From an uncultured Phycisphaerales bacterium (GTDB lineage Bacteria > Planctomycetota > Phycisphaerae > Phycisphaerales > UBA1924), in contig CAIYWI010000023.1 in assembly GCA_903929885.1 (NCBI GenBank), positions 1 through 64,000 of the forward strand: 64,000 nt of DNA, given 5' to 3'. Each line of letters opens with the position of its first letter. Positions within the stretch are counted from its first letter, which is position 1. The position numbers were made by a program, and so were the translations under genes. This document shows positions 53,440-62,700 of this stretch, one piece after another. A model generated the notes under the pieces. It saw only the letters and a list, made by a program, of their open reading frames with translations. It was not told the origin of the DNA and ran no database searches.

Positions 53440-54362
53440 ACGAGACCCCATCGAAGCCCGCCATGTCGCCGGTCAAGGTCGAGGCCATCGATCCGCTCGA
53501 TTCCGCGGTGCTCGACATGCCCCGGCAGGCCCCGCGGTTCAACGTCCTGTCCGCCATCCAGAACGATCAGCCGCACGCGCCGGCGATTCACCCCTCCGTC
53601 GCCCACGGCAAGGGCATCGTCGAGATCAAGGACTTCTCGCTCTACTACGGGCCCAAGAAGACCGTTCACTCCGTGTCGCTCTCGATTCCCGTGGGGCATG
53701 TCACCGCGCTCATCGGCCCTTCGGGCTGCGGCAAGTCGACGCTCCTGCGCTCGGTCAACCGCCTCAACGACCTGGTCGACGGCGTGCGTACCACCGGCGA
53801 CATTCTCGTCGGCGGCGAGAGCGTCTACGCCCCCGGCACCGACGTCATCGACCTTCGCCGTCGCGTGGGCATGGTCTTTCAGAAGTCCAATCCCTTCCCG
53901 ATGTCCATCTTCGACAACGTGGTCTACGGGCTTCGCATCCACGGCGAACGCCGCCGCAGCGTGCTGGAAGAGGTGTGCGAACGGAGTCTCCGCGGCGCAG
54001 CGCTGTGGGACGAGGTGAAGGATCGACTGCAATCCTCCGCCATGGGCCTGTCGGGCGGGCAGCAGCAGCGGTTGTGCATCGCCCGTGCCATCGCCGTCGA
54101 ACCTCAGGTGCTGCTGATGGATGAGCCCTGCTCGGCGCTCGACCCCATCGCCACCCTCAAGATCGAGGAACTCATCCTCGAGATCTCCCAGAAGTACACG
54201 GTGCTCATCGTCACCCACAACATGGGTCAGGCCTCCCGCGTCAGCGACTACACCGCCTTCATGTACCTGGGCCGCCTCGTCGAGTACGGGCCCACCTCCC
54301 ACATCTTCCAGACGCCCACCCTCCCCGAAACCGAGCAGTACATCACCGGCAAGTTCGGGTGA
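53436..54362 (+). CDS. pstB: Phosphate ABC transporter ATPase PstB
   Basis: This 308-residue ATPase starts at GTG 53436. Walker [10 protein letters not shown] is at about 97-105, the signature [14 protein letters not shown] at about 205-218, and Walker [13 protein letters not shown] follows. The C-terminal [22 protein letters not shown] segment is PstB-specific. The first 55 residues are an extension beyond the canonical 257-residue protein; an internal start is possible, but the GTGA coupling to pstA supports this one. No phoU gene follows, which is unusual for a pst operon. Confidence 0.94.
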   Translation: MNETPSKPAMSPVKVEAIDPLDSAVLDMPRQAPRFNVLSAIQNDQPHAPAIHPSVAHGKGIVEIKDFSLYYGPKKTVHSVSLSIPVGHVTALIGPSGCGKSTLLRSVNRLNDLVDGVRTTGDILVGGESVYAPGTDVIDLRRRVGMVFQKSNPFPMSIFDNVVYGLRIHGERRRSVLEEVCERSLRGAALWDEVKDRLQSSAMGLSGGQQQRLCIARAIAVEPQVLLMDEPCSALDPIATLKIEELILEISQKYTVLIVTHNMGQASRVSDYTAFMYLGRLVEYGPTSHIFQTPTLPETEQYITGKFG

Positions 54363-54512
54363 GTAGCTGAAGCCGTTTTCACCATGTGAAATCATGTTCG
54401 ACGTGCTTTCCGGGGCAGGGTGGCACGGCGATCGCGTATCATCACGCGGCCGGTCGAGGCGATCTTTGTTCGCATGATGGTTGGTTTCGCCCATCGGTCG
54501 TTCGAGCATCCC

Positions 54513-57302
54513 ATGACCACCACTTCCTCCTCCTCCCGCGCCGCCCGCACGCTCGCCCCATCCGTGAACTCATGGCAGGGCGAGTATCTCGAAGGCCAGT
54601 ACAACGCGTGGAAGGCCGACCCCGAGTCGGTCCCGGCTGATCTGGCCGCCTTCTTCCGCGGCTTTGACCTGGGACTGGCGGGCGGCACGCCTCCCGAGCC
54701 GTTGGGTGGCGAGGCGTCGCCGTACCAGCGGGCCGTCGACGAACTCATCAACGCCTACCGCGAGCAGGGCCACTTGGCGGCTCAACTGGATCCGTTCGGG
54801 CGGCCCCGCCCGCGGCCCGAGGCCCTCAACCCCGTTCGCTACGGGCTGACGCCCTCCGATCTCGCCAAGCCCGCCCAGGCGGCCCTGAGCGGCATCTCGG
54901 GCGAGGCGACGCTGGCCGAGGTGATCTCGCACCTCGAGGACACGTATTGCCGCTCGGTGGGCATCGAGTTCATGCACATCCAGAGCGTCGAGGAGCGTCA
55001 GTGGTTCCTCGAGCGGTTCGAGCACGTGCGGGGCGTGGTGGCGATGAGCAGCCCGGAGAAGATCTCGGTGCTCGAGGATCTCTCCCGCGGCGAGCTCTTC
55101 GAGGCCTTCCTCGCCAAGCGTTACGGCTCAGAGAAGCGGTTCAGTCTCGAGGGCGGCATCTCGCTGATCCCGATGATGAACCAGGCCATCGACCACGCCG
55201 GCGCCCAGGGCGTCCGCGAAGTGGTCATCGGCATGGCCCACCGCGGCCGCCTCAACGTGCTCATCAACGTCATGGGCAAGACCTATGCCCAGGTCTTCAC
55301 CGAGTTCGAGGACAACTGGGAGGCCGGCTTCGCCGACGGCGGCGGCGACGTGAAGTACCACCGCGGCTACTCGGGTGATCGCACCACCACGAGCGGCGCG
55401 TCGGTGCACCTCACCCTCGCCAACAACCCCAGCCACCTCGAGAGCGTCAACGCGGTGGTGGCGGGTCGCGCCCGTGCCAAGCAGCGGCTCGCCGGCGACA
55501 CCGCCCGCACCACCGTGCTCCCCGTCGTCATGCACGGCGACGGCGCGGTGGCCGGCCAGGGCGTCGTGGCCGAGTGCCTCAACATGAGCCGCCTCGAGGG
55601 GTACACCGTCGGCGGCACGCTGCACATCGTCATCAACAACCTCGTGGCCTTCACCACGCTCCCCGAGGACGGTCGCAGCACCACCTACTGCACCGACATC
55701 GCCAAGAGCGCGGACTGCCCGATCATCCACGTCAACGGCGAGGACCCCGAGGCGTGCGCCCAGGTCGCCCGCCTGGCCGTCGAGTATCGCCAGCGCTTCG
55801 GCAAGGACGTCTTCATCGACATGTGGTGCTACCGCAAGTACGGCCACAACGAGGGCGACGAGCAGTCCTTCACGCAGCCCACGCTCGCCGCGCTGATCAA
55901 GTCGAAGCAGCCCGCGTTGCACCACTACACGCAGAAGCTGCTCGACACTCGCGTCATCACCCCCGAGCGTGCCAAGGCCATCGCCGACGACCTCGACGCC
56001 AACCTCGACCAGGCGCAGGCCAAGGCCAAGAGCGGGCCCGTGACGCCCACCATCAGCCCCGGCGAGGTGCTCTGGAAGGGCATCGACAACAAGTTCAGCT
56101 TCGAGCCCGTCAAGACCGCGGTCTCCCTCGAGGCGATCAAGACGGTCTGCGAGGCCCTGGGTCGCACGCCCGAGGGCTTTGCCGTCAATCCCAAGCTCAA
56201 GGCGCTGCTCGAGGAGCGGGCCGCCATGCCCGTCAACGGGCAGGTGAGCCACGCCCACGGCGAACTGCTCGCCTACGGCACGCTCATGCTCGAGGGGGCG
56301 CCCGTGCGACTCAGCGGGCAGGACTGCCGCCGCGGCACCTTCACGCAGCGTCACGCCGTGCTCCGCGACGTCAACAGCGGCACGCCGTACGTGAGTCTCA
56401 ACCACATGCGGCCGGGTTCGCAGGCCCAACTCGAGGTCTACGACTCGCCCCTCTCCGAGTACTCGGTGCTCGGCTTCGATTACGGGTGCAGCCTGGTCGA
56501 CCCCTCCTCGCTGGTCCTGTGGGAGGCGCAGTTCGGCGACTTCGCCAACGGCGCGCAGGTGATGATCGACCAGTACATCGCCAGCAGCGAGATCAAGTGG
56601 GCCCGCTGGTCGGGCCTGGTCATGCTCCTGCCTCACGGCTACGAGGGCGCGGGTCCCGAGCACAGCTCGGCCCGCCTCGAGCGATTCCTCACCCTCTGCG
56701 CCGACGACAACATGCTGGTGATCAACCCGACCACCGGCGCTCAGATCTTCCACGCCCTGCGCCGTCAGGTGAAGGCCACCTATCGCAAGCCTCTCATCGT
56801 GATGGCTCCCAAGAGCCTGCTCCGCACGCCCACCGCGACCGTCGACGAGCTCGTCAACGGCTCCTTCCAGGAGCTCATCGACGACCCCGCCTTCTCCGGC
56901 AAGGAGGCGTGGAAGCGCTCCGACGTCAAGCGCGTCGTCTTCTGCTGCGGCAAGGTCTACTACGAACTCCTCGAGCGTCGCAAGCTCCTCGGCCGCCGCG
57001 ACGTGGCGATCGTCCGCATCGAGCAGCCCTACCCGTTCCACGCGTCGCTCGCCAAGCGGATCCTCGAGTCGTACCCCGCGTCGACCGAGCGGCTCTTCGC
57101 TCAGGAAGAGCCCCGCAACGCCGGCGCGTACATCTTCGTCGCCGACGCCTTCCGGCGTCACTTGGGCGTCGAACTGACCTTCATGGGCCGGCACGAGAGC
57201 GCGACGCCCGCCGTGGGCAGCAAGCGGGCCGACAAGCTCCAGCAGGAGGGCGTCCTGACCGGCGCCATCGGCGCCAAGCCCAAGGACGCCGCGAAGAAGT
57301 GA
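54513..57302 (+). CDS. sucA: 2-oxoglutarate dehydrogenase E1 component
   Basis: This 929-residue thiamine-diphosphate enzyme decarboxylates 2-oxoglutarate in the TCA cycle and passes the succinyl group to E2. ATG 54513 (MTTTSSSSRAARTLAPSVNSW) is preferred over the upstream 54420. The N-terminal E2-binding helix region (YLEGQYNAWKADPESV) is typical. ThDP/active-site segments include GMAHRGRLNVLINVMGK, HGDGAVAGQGVVAE, and the C-terminal GQDCRRGTFTQRHAV and LPHGYEGAGPEHSSARLERFL. It is 36 bases before sucB, so the two are probably one transcript. The E3 gene (lpd) is not in the window. Confidence 0.96.
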   Translation: MTTTSSSSRAARTLAPSVNSWQGEYLEGQYNAWKADPESVPADLAAFFRGFDLGLAGGTPPEPLGGEASPYQRAVDELINAYREQGHLAAQLDPFGRPRPRPEALNPVRYGLTPSDLAKPAQAALSGISGEATLAEVISHLEDTYCRSVGIEFMHIQSVEERQWFLERFEHVRGVVAMSSPEKISVLEDLSRGELFEAFLAKRYGSEKRFSLEGGISLIPMMNQAIDHAGAQGVREVVIGMAHRGRLNVLINVMGKTYAQVFTEFEDNWEAGFADGGGDVKYHRGYSGDRTTTSGASVHLTLANNPSHLESVNAVVAGRARAKQRLAGDTARTTVLPVVMHGDGAVAGQGVVAECLNMSRLEGYTVGGTLHIVINNLVAFTTLPEDGRSTTYCTDIAKSADCPIIHVNGEDPEACAQVARLAVEYRQRFGKDVFIDMWCYRKYGHNEGDEQSFTQPTLAALIKSKQPALHHYTQKLLDTRVITPERAKAIADDLDANLDQAQAKAKSGPVTPTISPGEVLWKGIDNKFSFEPVKTAVSLEAIKTVCEALGRTPEGFAVNPKLKALLEERAAMPVNGQVSHAHGELLAYGTLMLEGAPVRLSGQDCRRGTFTQRHAVLRDVNSGTPYVSLNHMRPGSQAQLEVYDSPLSEYSVLGFDYGCSLVDPSSLVLWEAQFGDFANGAQVMIDQYIASSEIKWARWSGLVMLLPHGYEGAGPEHSSARLERFLTLCADDNMLVINPTTGAQIFHALRRQVKATYRKPLIVMAPKSLLRTPTATVDELVNGSFQELIDDPAFSGKEAWKRSDVKRVVFCCGKVYYELLERRKLLGRRDVAIVRIEQPYPFHASLAKRILESYPASTERLFAQEEPRNAGAYIFVADAFRRHLGVELTFMGRHESATPAVGSKRADKLQQEGVLTGAIGAKPKDAAKK

Positions 57303-57338
57303 TCCCTCACGTCAAGCACCACCGCGAGTCACCCACCC

Positions 57339-58595
57339 ATGGCCGTTGACATCATCATCCCCAGCGTCGGCGAATCAGTCACCAGCGGCACCCTCACCCG
57401 CTGGACGGTCAAGAACGGCCAGAGCGTCCGCAAGGACGACGTCGTCGCCGAACTCGAGACCGACAAGGTCACCCTCGAGATCCGTGCGCCCGAGAGCGGC
57501 ACGCTTCGCACGGTGGCCGCCGAGGGCGCGACGGTGCAGGTGGGCGAGGTGGTGGGGGCCGTCGAGGCCGGCGCCGCCGCGCCTGCAGCATCCGCCGCCG
57601 CTCCGGTCGCCGCCGTTGCGGCCGCCGCCACGCCCGCGGTCGCCGTCGCGGCAGGTGCCGACGTGCGTGCCACGCCTCTGGCCGAGAAGCTGGCGAAGGA
57701 GCATGGCGTCGACCTGTCGAAGGTCGCCGCCACGGGCGCGGGTGGCCGCGTCCGCGAGCAGGACGTGCTGGCCTTCATCGAGTCGTCCAAGGGCGGCACG
57801 GCCAAGCCCGCGGCCGTCGAGCCCAAGCCCGCCGCCCCGGCCAAGCCCGCGACGGTGGTCGTCGGCGCCGCTCGCGGCTCGACCCGCGAGAAGATGACCC
57901 CCCTGCGTCAACGCATCGCGGCACGCCTGGTGCAGGCCCAGCACACCGCGGCGATGCTGACGACCTTCAACGAGTGCGACATGTCGGCGGTCATCGAGCT
58001 CCGCAAGACCTACAAGGAGGACTTCGAGAAGAAGCACGGCGTGGGCCTGGGCTTCATGTCCTTCTTCGTGAAGGCGGCGGTGACCGCCCTTCGCAAGTTC
58101 CCGCTCGTCAACGCCTCGATCGTCGAGGACGAGTCGGGCACCCCGTGGATCGAGCGTCACGAGCATCAGGACATCGCCGTGGCCGTGGGCACCCCCAAGG
58201 GCCTGGTGGTCCCGGTGGTCCGCAACTGCGAGCAGCTCTCCTTCGCGCAGATCGAGTCCACCATCAAGGACCTCGCCACCCGCGCCCGCGACGGCAAGCT
58301 CGGCCTCGACGAGATGCAGGGCGGCACCTTCACCATCACCAACGGCGGCATCTACGGCAGCCTGATGAGCACGCCCATCCTCAACCCGCCCCAGAGCGGC
58401 ATCCTGGGCATGCACGCCACCAAGCCCCGCGCGGTGGAGTTCCCCGCCGGCAGCGGCCAGATCGCCCTGCGGCCCATGATGTACCTGGCCCTCTCCTACG
58501 ACCACCGCATCATCGACGGCGCGGAGGCCGTGCAGTTCCTCGTGAGCATCAAGCAGTCGATCGAGGATCCCCAGCGCCTGCTGCTCGGACTTTGA
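57339..58595 (+). CDS. sucB: Dihydrolipoyl succinyltransferase (E2)
   Basis: This is a 418-residue core enzyme of the same complex. The lipoyl domain (about 1-78) has the lipoylated Lys in [11 protein letters not shown] (about residue 43). An Ala-rich hinge (about 82-110) leads to the peripheral subunit-binding domain ([23 protein letters not shown]). The catalytic domain (about 190-418) ends with [16 protein letters not shown], carrying the active His and Asp. Length is normal. Together with sucA it gives succinyl-CoA in the TCA cycle. Confidence 0.96.
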   Translation: MAVDIIIPSVGESVTSGTLTRWTVKNGQSVRKDDVVAELETDKVTLEIRAPESGTLRTVAAEGATVQVGEVVGAVEAGAAAPAASAAAPVAAVAAAATPAVAVAAGADVRATPLAEKLAKEHGVDLSKVAATGAGGRVREQDVLAFIESSKGGTAKPAAVEPKPAAPAKPATVVVGAARGSTREKMTPLRQRIAARLVQAQHTAAMLTTFNECDMSAVIELRKTYKEDFEKKHGVGLGFMSFFVKAAVTALRKFPLVNASIVEDESGTPWIERHEHQDIAVAVGTPKGLVVPVVRNCEQLSFAQIESTIKDLATRARDGKLGLDEMQGGTFTITNGGIYGSLMSTPILNPPQSGILGMHATKPRAVEFPAGSGQIALRPMMYLALSYDHRIIDGAEAVQFLVSIKQSIEDPQRLLLGL

Positions 58596-59241
58596 TTCGT
58601 CCCCGGGCCGGACGTCCTTGAGGGCCGATCCGTCCCGGCGAACCGTGCGCCCTCACGACGGCTCTCGCGGCGACAGGGCTTTCGTCCCCATGACGCGAGC
58701 ATCTCACGCGCGTGGCGGCCAACTCGTGCCGCCTCTGCACTGCACCCTCAGCGTGGTCGACGCAACTTCTCGTCGGCGACGGCTGGCGGGCGGGGATCGC
58801 GGCGGCAACCGCCCGGGTCCGGCGATGTGAGGTGAGGTGGGGTTGGTTCCGGAGGTGCTCGGGTCCGTGATGATGCGCCACGAACGTGTCGTCGCCGCGA
58901 TGCGGCACCGCGGGGCCGGATTCGAGCGCACGGAAGTGTCCGGCAGCCGCGCGCGATTCCCCGCCGGGACGGACACCCCGATCACCCAAGCGATCGAGGT
59001 TCGCCGAATCGGAGGCAAGGCCGGGGTCGCGGACGAGGTTGCGTGCCACGTCACCGGTGGCCCCCCATGGGGCCCTCCCGCAGGGCCATGGGGTCGACTT
59101 CGCGGAGCGTTGGGGTGCGGAGGTCGCGAATATCGCTCCTCAAGGGCAATACGCCCTTCTGCCATGCGTTCCGCCATCGGCAACGTCCGGGGCGGGATCG
59201 CGATGGCATGGCACTCGCGGGCAGGCAAGAGGATCAATCCA
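58596..59241. other. Intergenic region of unclear content
   Basis: About 646 bases lie between sucB and the SET-domain gene. The track ORF 58837-59766 extends through its right half, but residues 1-135 of that ORF have no recognisable domain and no clear SD, so I treat them as non-coding. A GC-rich inverted repeat lies at 59063-59093. No RNA gene was recognised. Confidence 0.5.
59063..59093. repeat. GC-rich inverted repeat
   Basis: CCCCATGG(GG)CCC and GGGCCATGGGG pair over 11 bases with a 2-base bulge, around the loop TCCCGCA. It lies about 150 bases before the SET-domain gene. It could be a hairpin in the leader or an operator. Confidence 0.5.
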
Positions 59242-59766
59242 ATGGCTGATGACGCACGGGTGACGTCCATCGGGACTGTCGGAGCAGGCGGAACACGTCG
59301 CGTGGGGATCGTCTTGAAGGACGGCGTGCATGGCGTCATCGCCACCGAACCGATCGGCATCGGCGAGACGATCCTCGAGATCCGGGGCGTGGTCGTCGAT
59401 CGACCCTCGCGATATTCCGTGCAGGTCGAGGACAACCTGCACGTCGAGCTTCCGGGAGTCGAGGGGTTGACCGGGAGTCCGGATGACCATCCTTGGCGCT
59501 ACCTGAATCACTCATGCGCCCCCAATGCGGTCGTGTCGGGGCTCGCGCTTGTCGCCATCAAGCCGATCGGACGGTGGGAAGAGGTCACGTTCGACTACAA
59601 CACCACCGAGTTCGAGCTGTCGACGCCCTTCGCATGCCGATGCGGGCACTGCGGCGGGACCGTGATTCGCGGCTTCAAGTTTCTCGAGGCCGACCGCCAA
59701 CGCGGGCTCTATTCTCGGCTTGCCGCCCACTTGCGTCGCAAGCTGCCGGCACCCGAGGTGCCCTGA
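59242..59766 (+). CDS. SET-domain protein
   Basis: This 174-residue protein starts at ATG 59242 (MADDARV). It carries a compact SET domain: GVHGVIATEPIGIGETILEI near the start, the catalytic RYLNHSCAPNAVV at about 85-97, and EEVTFDYNTTEF at about 112-123. A post-SET-like Cys pattern (CRCGHCGG) follows. SET proteins transfer a methyl group from S-adenosylmethionine to lysine. Bacterial ones are scattered and their substrates mostly unknown; some sit beside biosynthetic genes. Here the next gene, 3 bases away, is an NRPS-like protein, so a joint role is possible. Confidence 0.85.
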   Translation: MADDARVTSIGTVGAGGTRRVGIVLKDGVHGVIATEPIGIGETILEIRGVVVDRPSRYSVQVEDNLHVELPGVEGLTGSPDDHPWRYLNHSCAPNAVVSGLALVAIKPIGRWEEVTFDYNTTEFELSTPFACRCGHCGGTVIRGFKFLEADRQRGLYSRLAAHLRRKLPAPEVP

Positions 59767-59769
59767 CCA

Positions 59770-62700
59770 ATGGCCGACGCGAGCCCGCCGCAACTGCTCC
59801 ATCAGTTCTTCGATCGCACCGCGAGAGAACACCCGCATCGGATCGCCGTCGACGTTCCGCCCGGGCCCGGCAGGCCCGAGCGCGTCCTGACGACCTACGG
59901 GGAACTGCTCGCGCAGGTCGACGCCTTGGCCGACGCGATCCGTCCCCTGGCCTCGCCCGACAGCGTGCTTGGCATTCTCCTGCCCCGCGACTCCAGACTG
60001 CTCTACGTCGCCCAACTCGCGGCGCTCAAGGCCGGCGGCGCGTTCACCTGCATCGACCCGGTCTTCCCGGACGCGCACGTGCATGCCGTGCTTGACGACA
60101 TCGACAGGTCGGTGCTGCTGACCGATCGCGACGGCATGCGACGAATCGAGGACATCGGGGCGAGCGTCGACCACCTCATCGATGTCGCCGCCCCGCGTGT
60201 CGCCTCGGCTCCGAGCGGCGTCACGAGCCCCACTCGGCCTGAGCACTTGGCGTACGTGATCTACACGTCCGGCACGACCGGAACTCCCAAGGGAGTGATG
60301 ATCGAGCATCGATCGATCGTCAATCTGGTCGCGTCCGACGTCGAGGAGTTCGCGCTGACGCCCGGCGACCGCGTCGCACAGGGTTCTTCGGCGGCATACG
60401 ACTCCTCGATCGAGGAGATCTGGCTCGCATTCGCCTCCGGCGCGACGCTCGTCGTGATGGATGATCACGCCAGCCGAATGGGGCCGGATCTGGTCCAGTG
60501 GCTGAGGCACGAACGCATCGGCGTCTTTTGTCCGCCGCCCACGCTGCTCCGCACCACGGGCTGCGCAGACCCGGCGAGCGAGCTGCCCGACCTGAAGCTG
60601 CTCTATGTCGGCGGCGAGGCGCTCACCGAGGACTTGGCGGATCGATGGGGACGAGGGCGACGCCTGGTCAACGGCTACGGCCCGACCGAGTGCACCGTCA
60701 CGGCCGTGCGAGGCGACGTGCTGCCCGGCCGCCCGGTGACCATCGGTCGGCCCGTGCCCGGGCTCGAGGCGTTGGTGGTCGATTCGAGAATGACGCCGGT
60801 CGCCGACGGCGAGTCCGGCGAGCTCTGCCTCGCCGGCGCTGGCCTGGCGCGCGGGTATCGACATCGAGAGGATCTCACGCGAGAGAAGTTCCCCCTGCTC
60901 CCCGGCTTCGGCCGCGTCTATCGCACCGGCGATCTCGTGAGGGCAGACTCCGGGGGCGACCTCGTCTACCTTGGCCGCATCGACGCGCAGGTCAAGCTCC
61001 GGGGCTATCGCGTGGAGTTGGAGGCGATCGAGGCCTGCCTCGCTCGATGCGACGGCGTGCGCGAAGCGGCGTGCCGCGTGCAGGGCGACGGGAGCAATGC
61101 CGTGCTGGTCGCGCACATCGTGCCGGCACGCGACGACGCAGCGCTGGACTTCGCGTCCATCAAGGAATCGCTCCGAAAGGTCCTCCCCGCCTACATGGTC
61201 CCGGCCCGCCTCGGATTGGTCGAGTCCCTCCCCCGCAGCATCGGCGGCAAGATCGACCGCAAGCGACTGCCCGACATCGCCTCCGATCCGCGGGAGCACG
61301 CCAGTGAGGTCGTCGCGCCGTCCAACGAGCTCGAGGACGTCATCCTCCGGGCCTTCGCCTCCGCCCTGCGCCTCGAGACGCCCATCTCGACACGAGACGA
61401 CTTCTTCGTCGATCTTGGCGGCGACTCGCTGTCGGCTGTCGGCGTCGTCTGCGAGTTGCGCGCCGACGCCGCGACGGCTGCGGTCACCACGCGCGATCTC
61501 TACGAGACCCGTACCGCCGCCGCGCTCGCGGAGCGCCTGGGCGAGGTTTGCATGCGACGGTCTGCGGCACGGCCCTTGTCCCGGCCGTCGGCTGGAGTCG
61601 CGGAGGGAGGGGCCGCCCGTCACGCCCTGACGACGGCGGCACAGGGCGCGTGGATCCTGCTCCAACTGCTCGTCGTCGGCGCGGCGCAATACGCCGCCGT
61701 CTTCGGCCTCTTTCCGTCGCTGCTCGATCGATTCGGCATTCTGGGTTCGATCCTGATCGAGATCCCCTTGGTCATCGGCTCGATCTTCTGCTACGTGGCG
61801 GCGACGGTCCTCTTGACGGTCGTCCTGAAGTTGGCGTTGATCGGCGAGTACCGGCCGATCAGGACGCCGGTCTGGAGCGGCCACTACCTGCGACACTGGA
61901 TCGTCCAGAATGCCGCGCGCACCATCCCGTGGAACCTGCTCGCGGGAACGTCCGCGTGCGCCGTCGTGCTCCGGTTGCTGGGCGCGAAGGTGGGACGCCG
62001 CGTGCACATCCACAAGGGCGTCAACCTGCAGCAGGGCGGCTGGGATCTGCTCACGATCGGGGATGACGTGACGATCGGTCGAGATGCGCACCTTGGGCTG
62101 ATCTCGCTCGACGACGGATATCTGTGCATCGCTCCCGTTCACCTTCACGATGCCGCCACGCTCGAAACCCGAGCGAGCGTGAGCGGCCATGCCACCGTCG
62201 AGGCGGGCGGCTTCCTGACCGAGCTCTCCTGGCTTCCGGAGGGCGAACGCATCCCCGCGGGCGAGCGGTGGGACGGGGTGCCGGCCGTGCCGCAGGGACG
62301 CGCTCCCGACGCGCCCACGCCGCCGACGTCGGGCCGGATTCACCCGACCCTGTACTCGGCGATCCATCTGTCGGTCGCAGCGCTTGCGTGGGCGTTGGCG
62401 CCCATGCCGCTCCTGGCGGCGCTCGCCGTGGTCGCGAGCGTGAGCGGCGCCTCGGCCGAGAGACTGTCGGGCTGGCTGGCCGACCCTTCGTGGTCCATGG
62501 AGGCGGTGGCGGCCGTGACGGGGGTATCCATCCTGTCGGTGCCGATCGGATTGGCGATGATGGCGATTGGCCTGCGGTGCATGGGGCGAGTTCGTCCGTC
62601 GGTCATCGACCGCTGGAGTCTCGCCTATGTGCGAGTGTGGTTCAAGGCCGCCGCGGTGGAGTCCGCGGGCCTGTGGCTGACGGGCACGCTCTTCTGGCCG

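Noticed and set aside
58837-59241. 135-codon upstream extension of the SET-domain ORF
   Set aside because: No domain, no clear SD, and composition unlike the SET part. ATG 59242 gives a normal compact SET protein.
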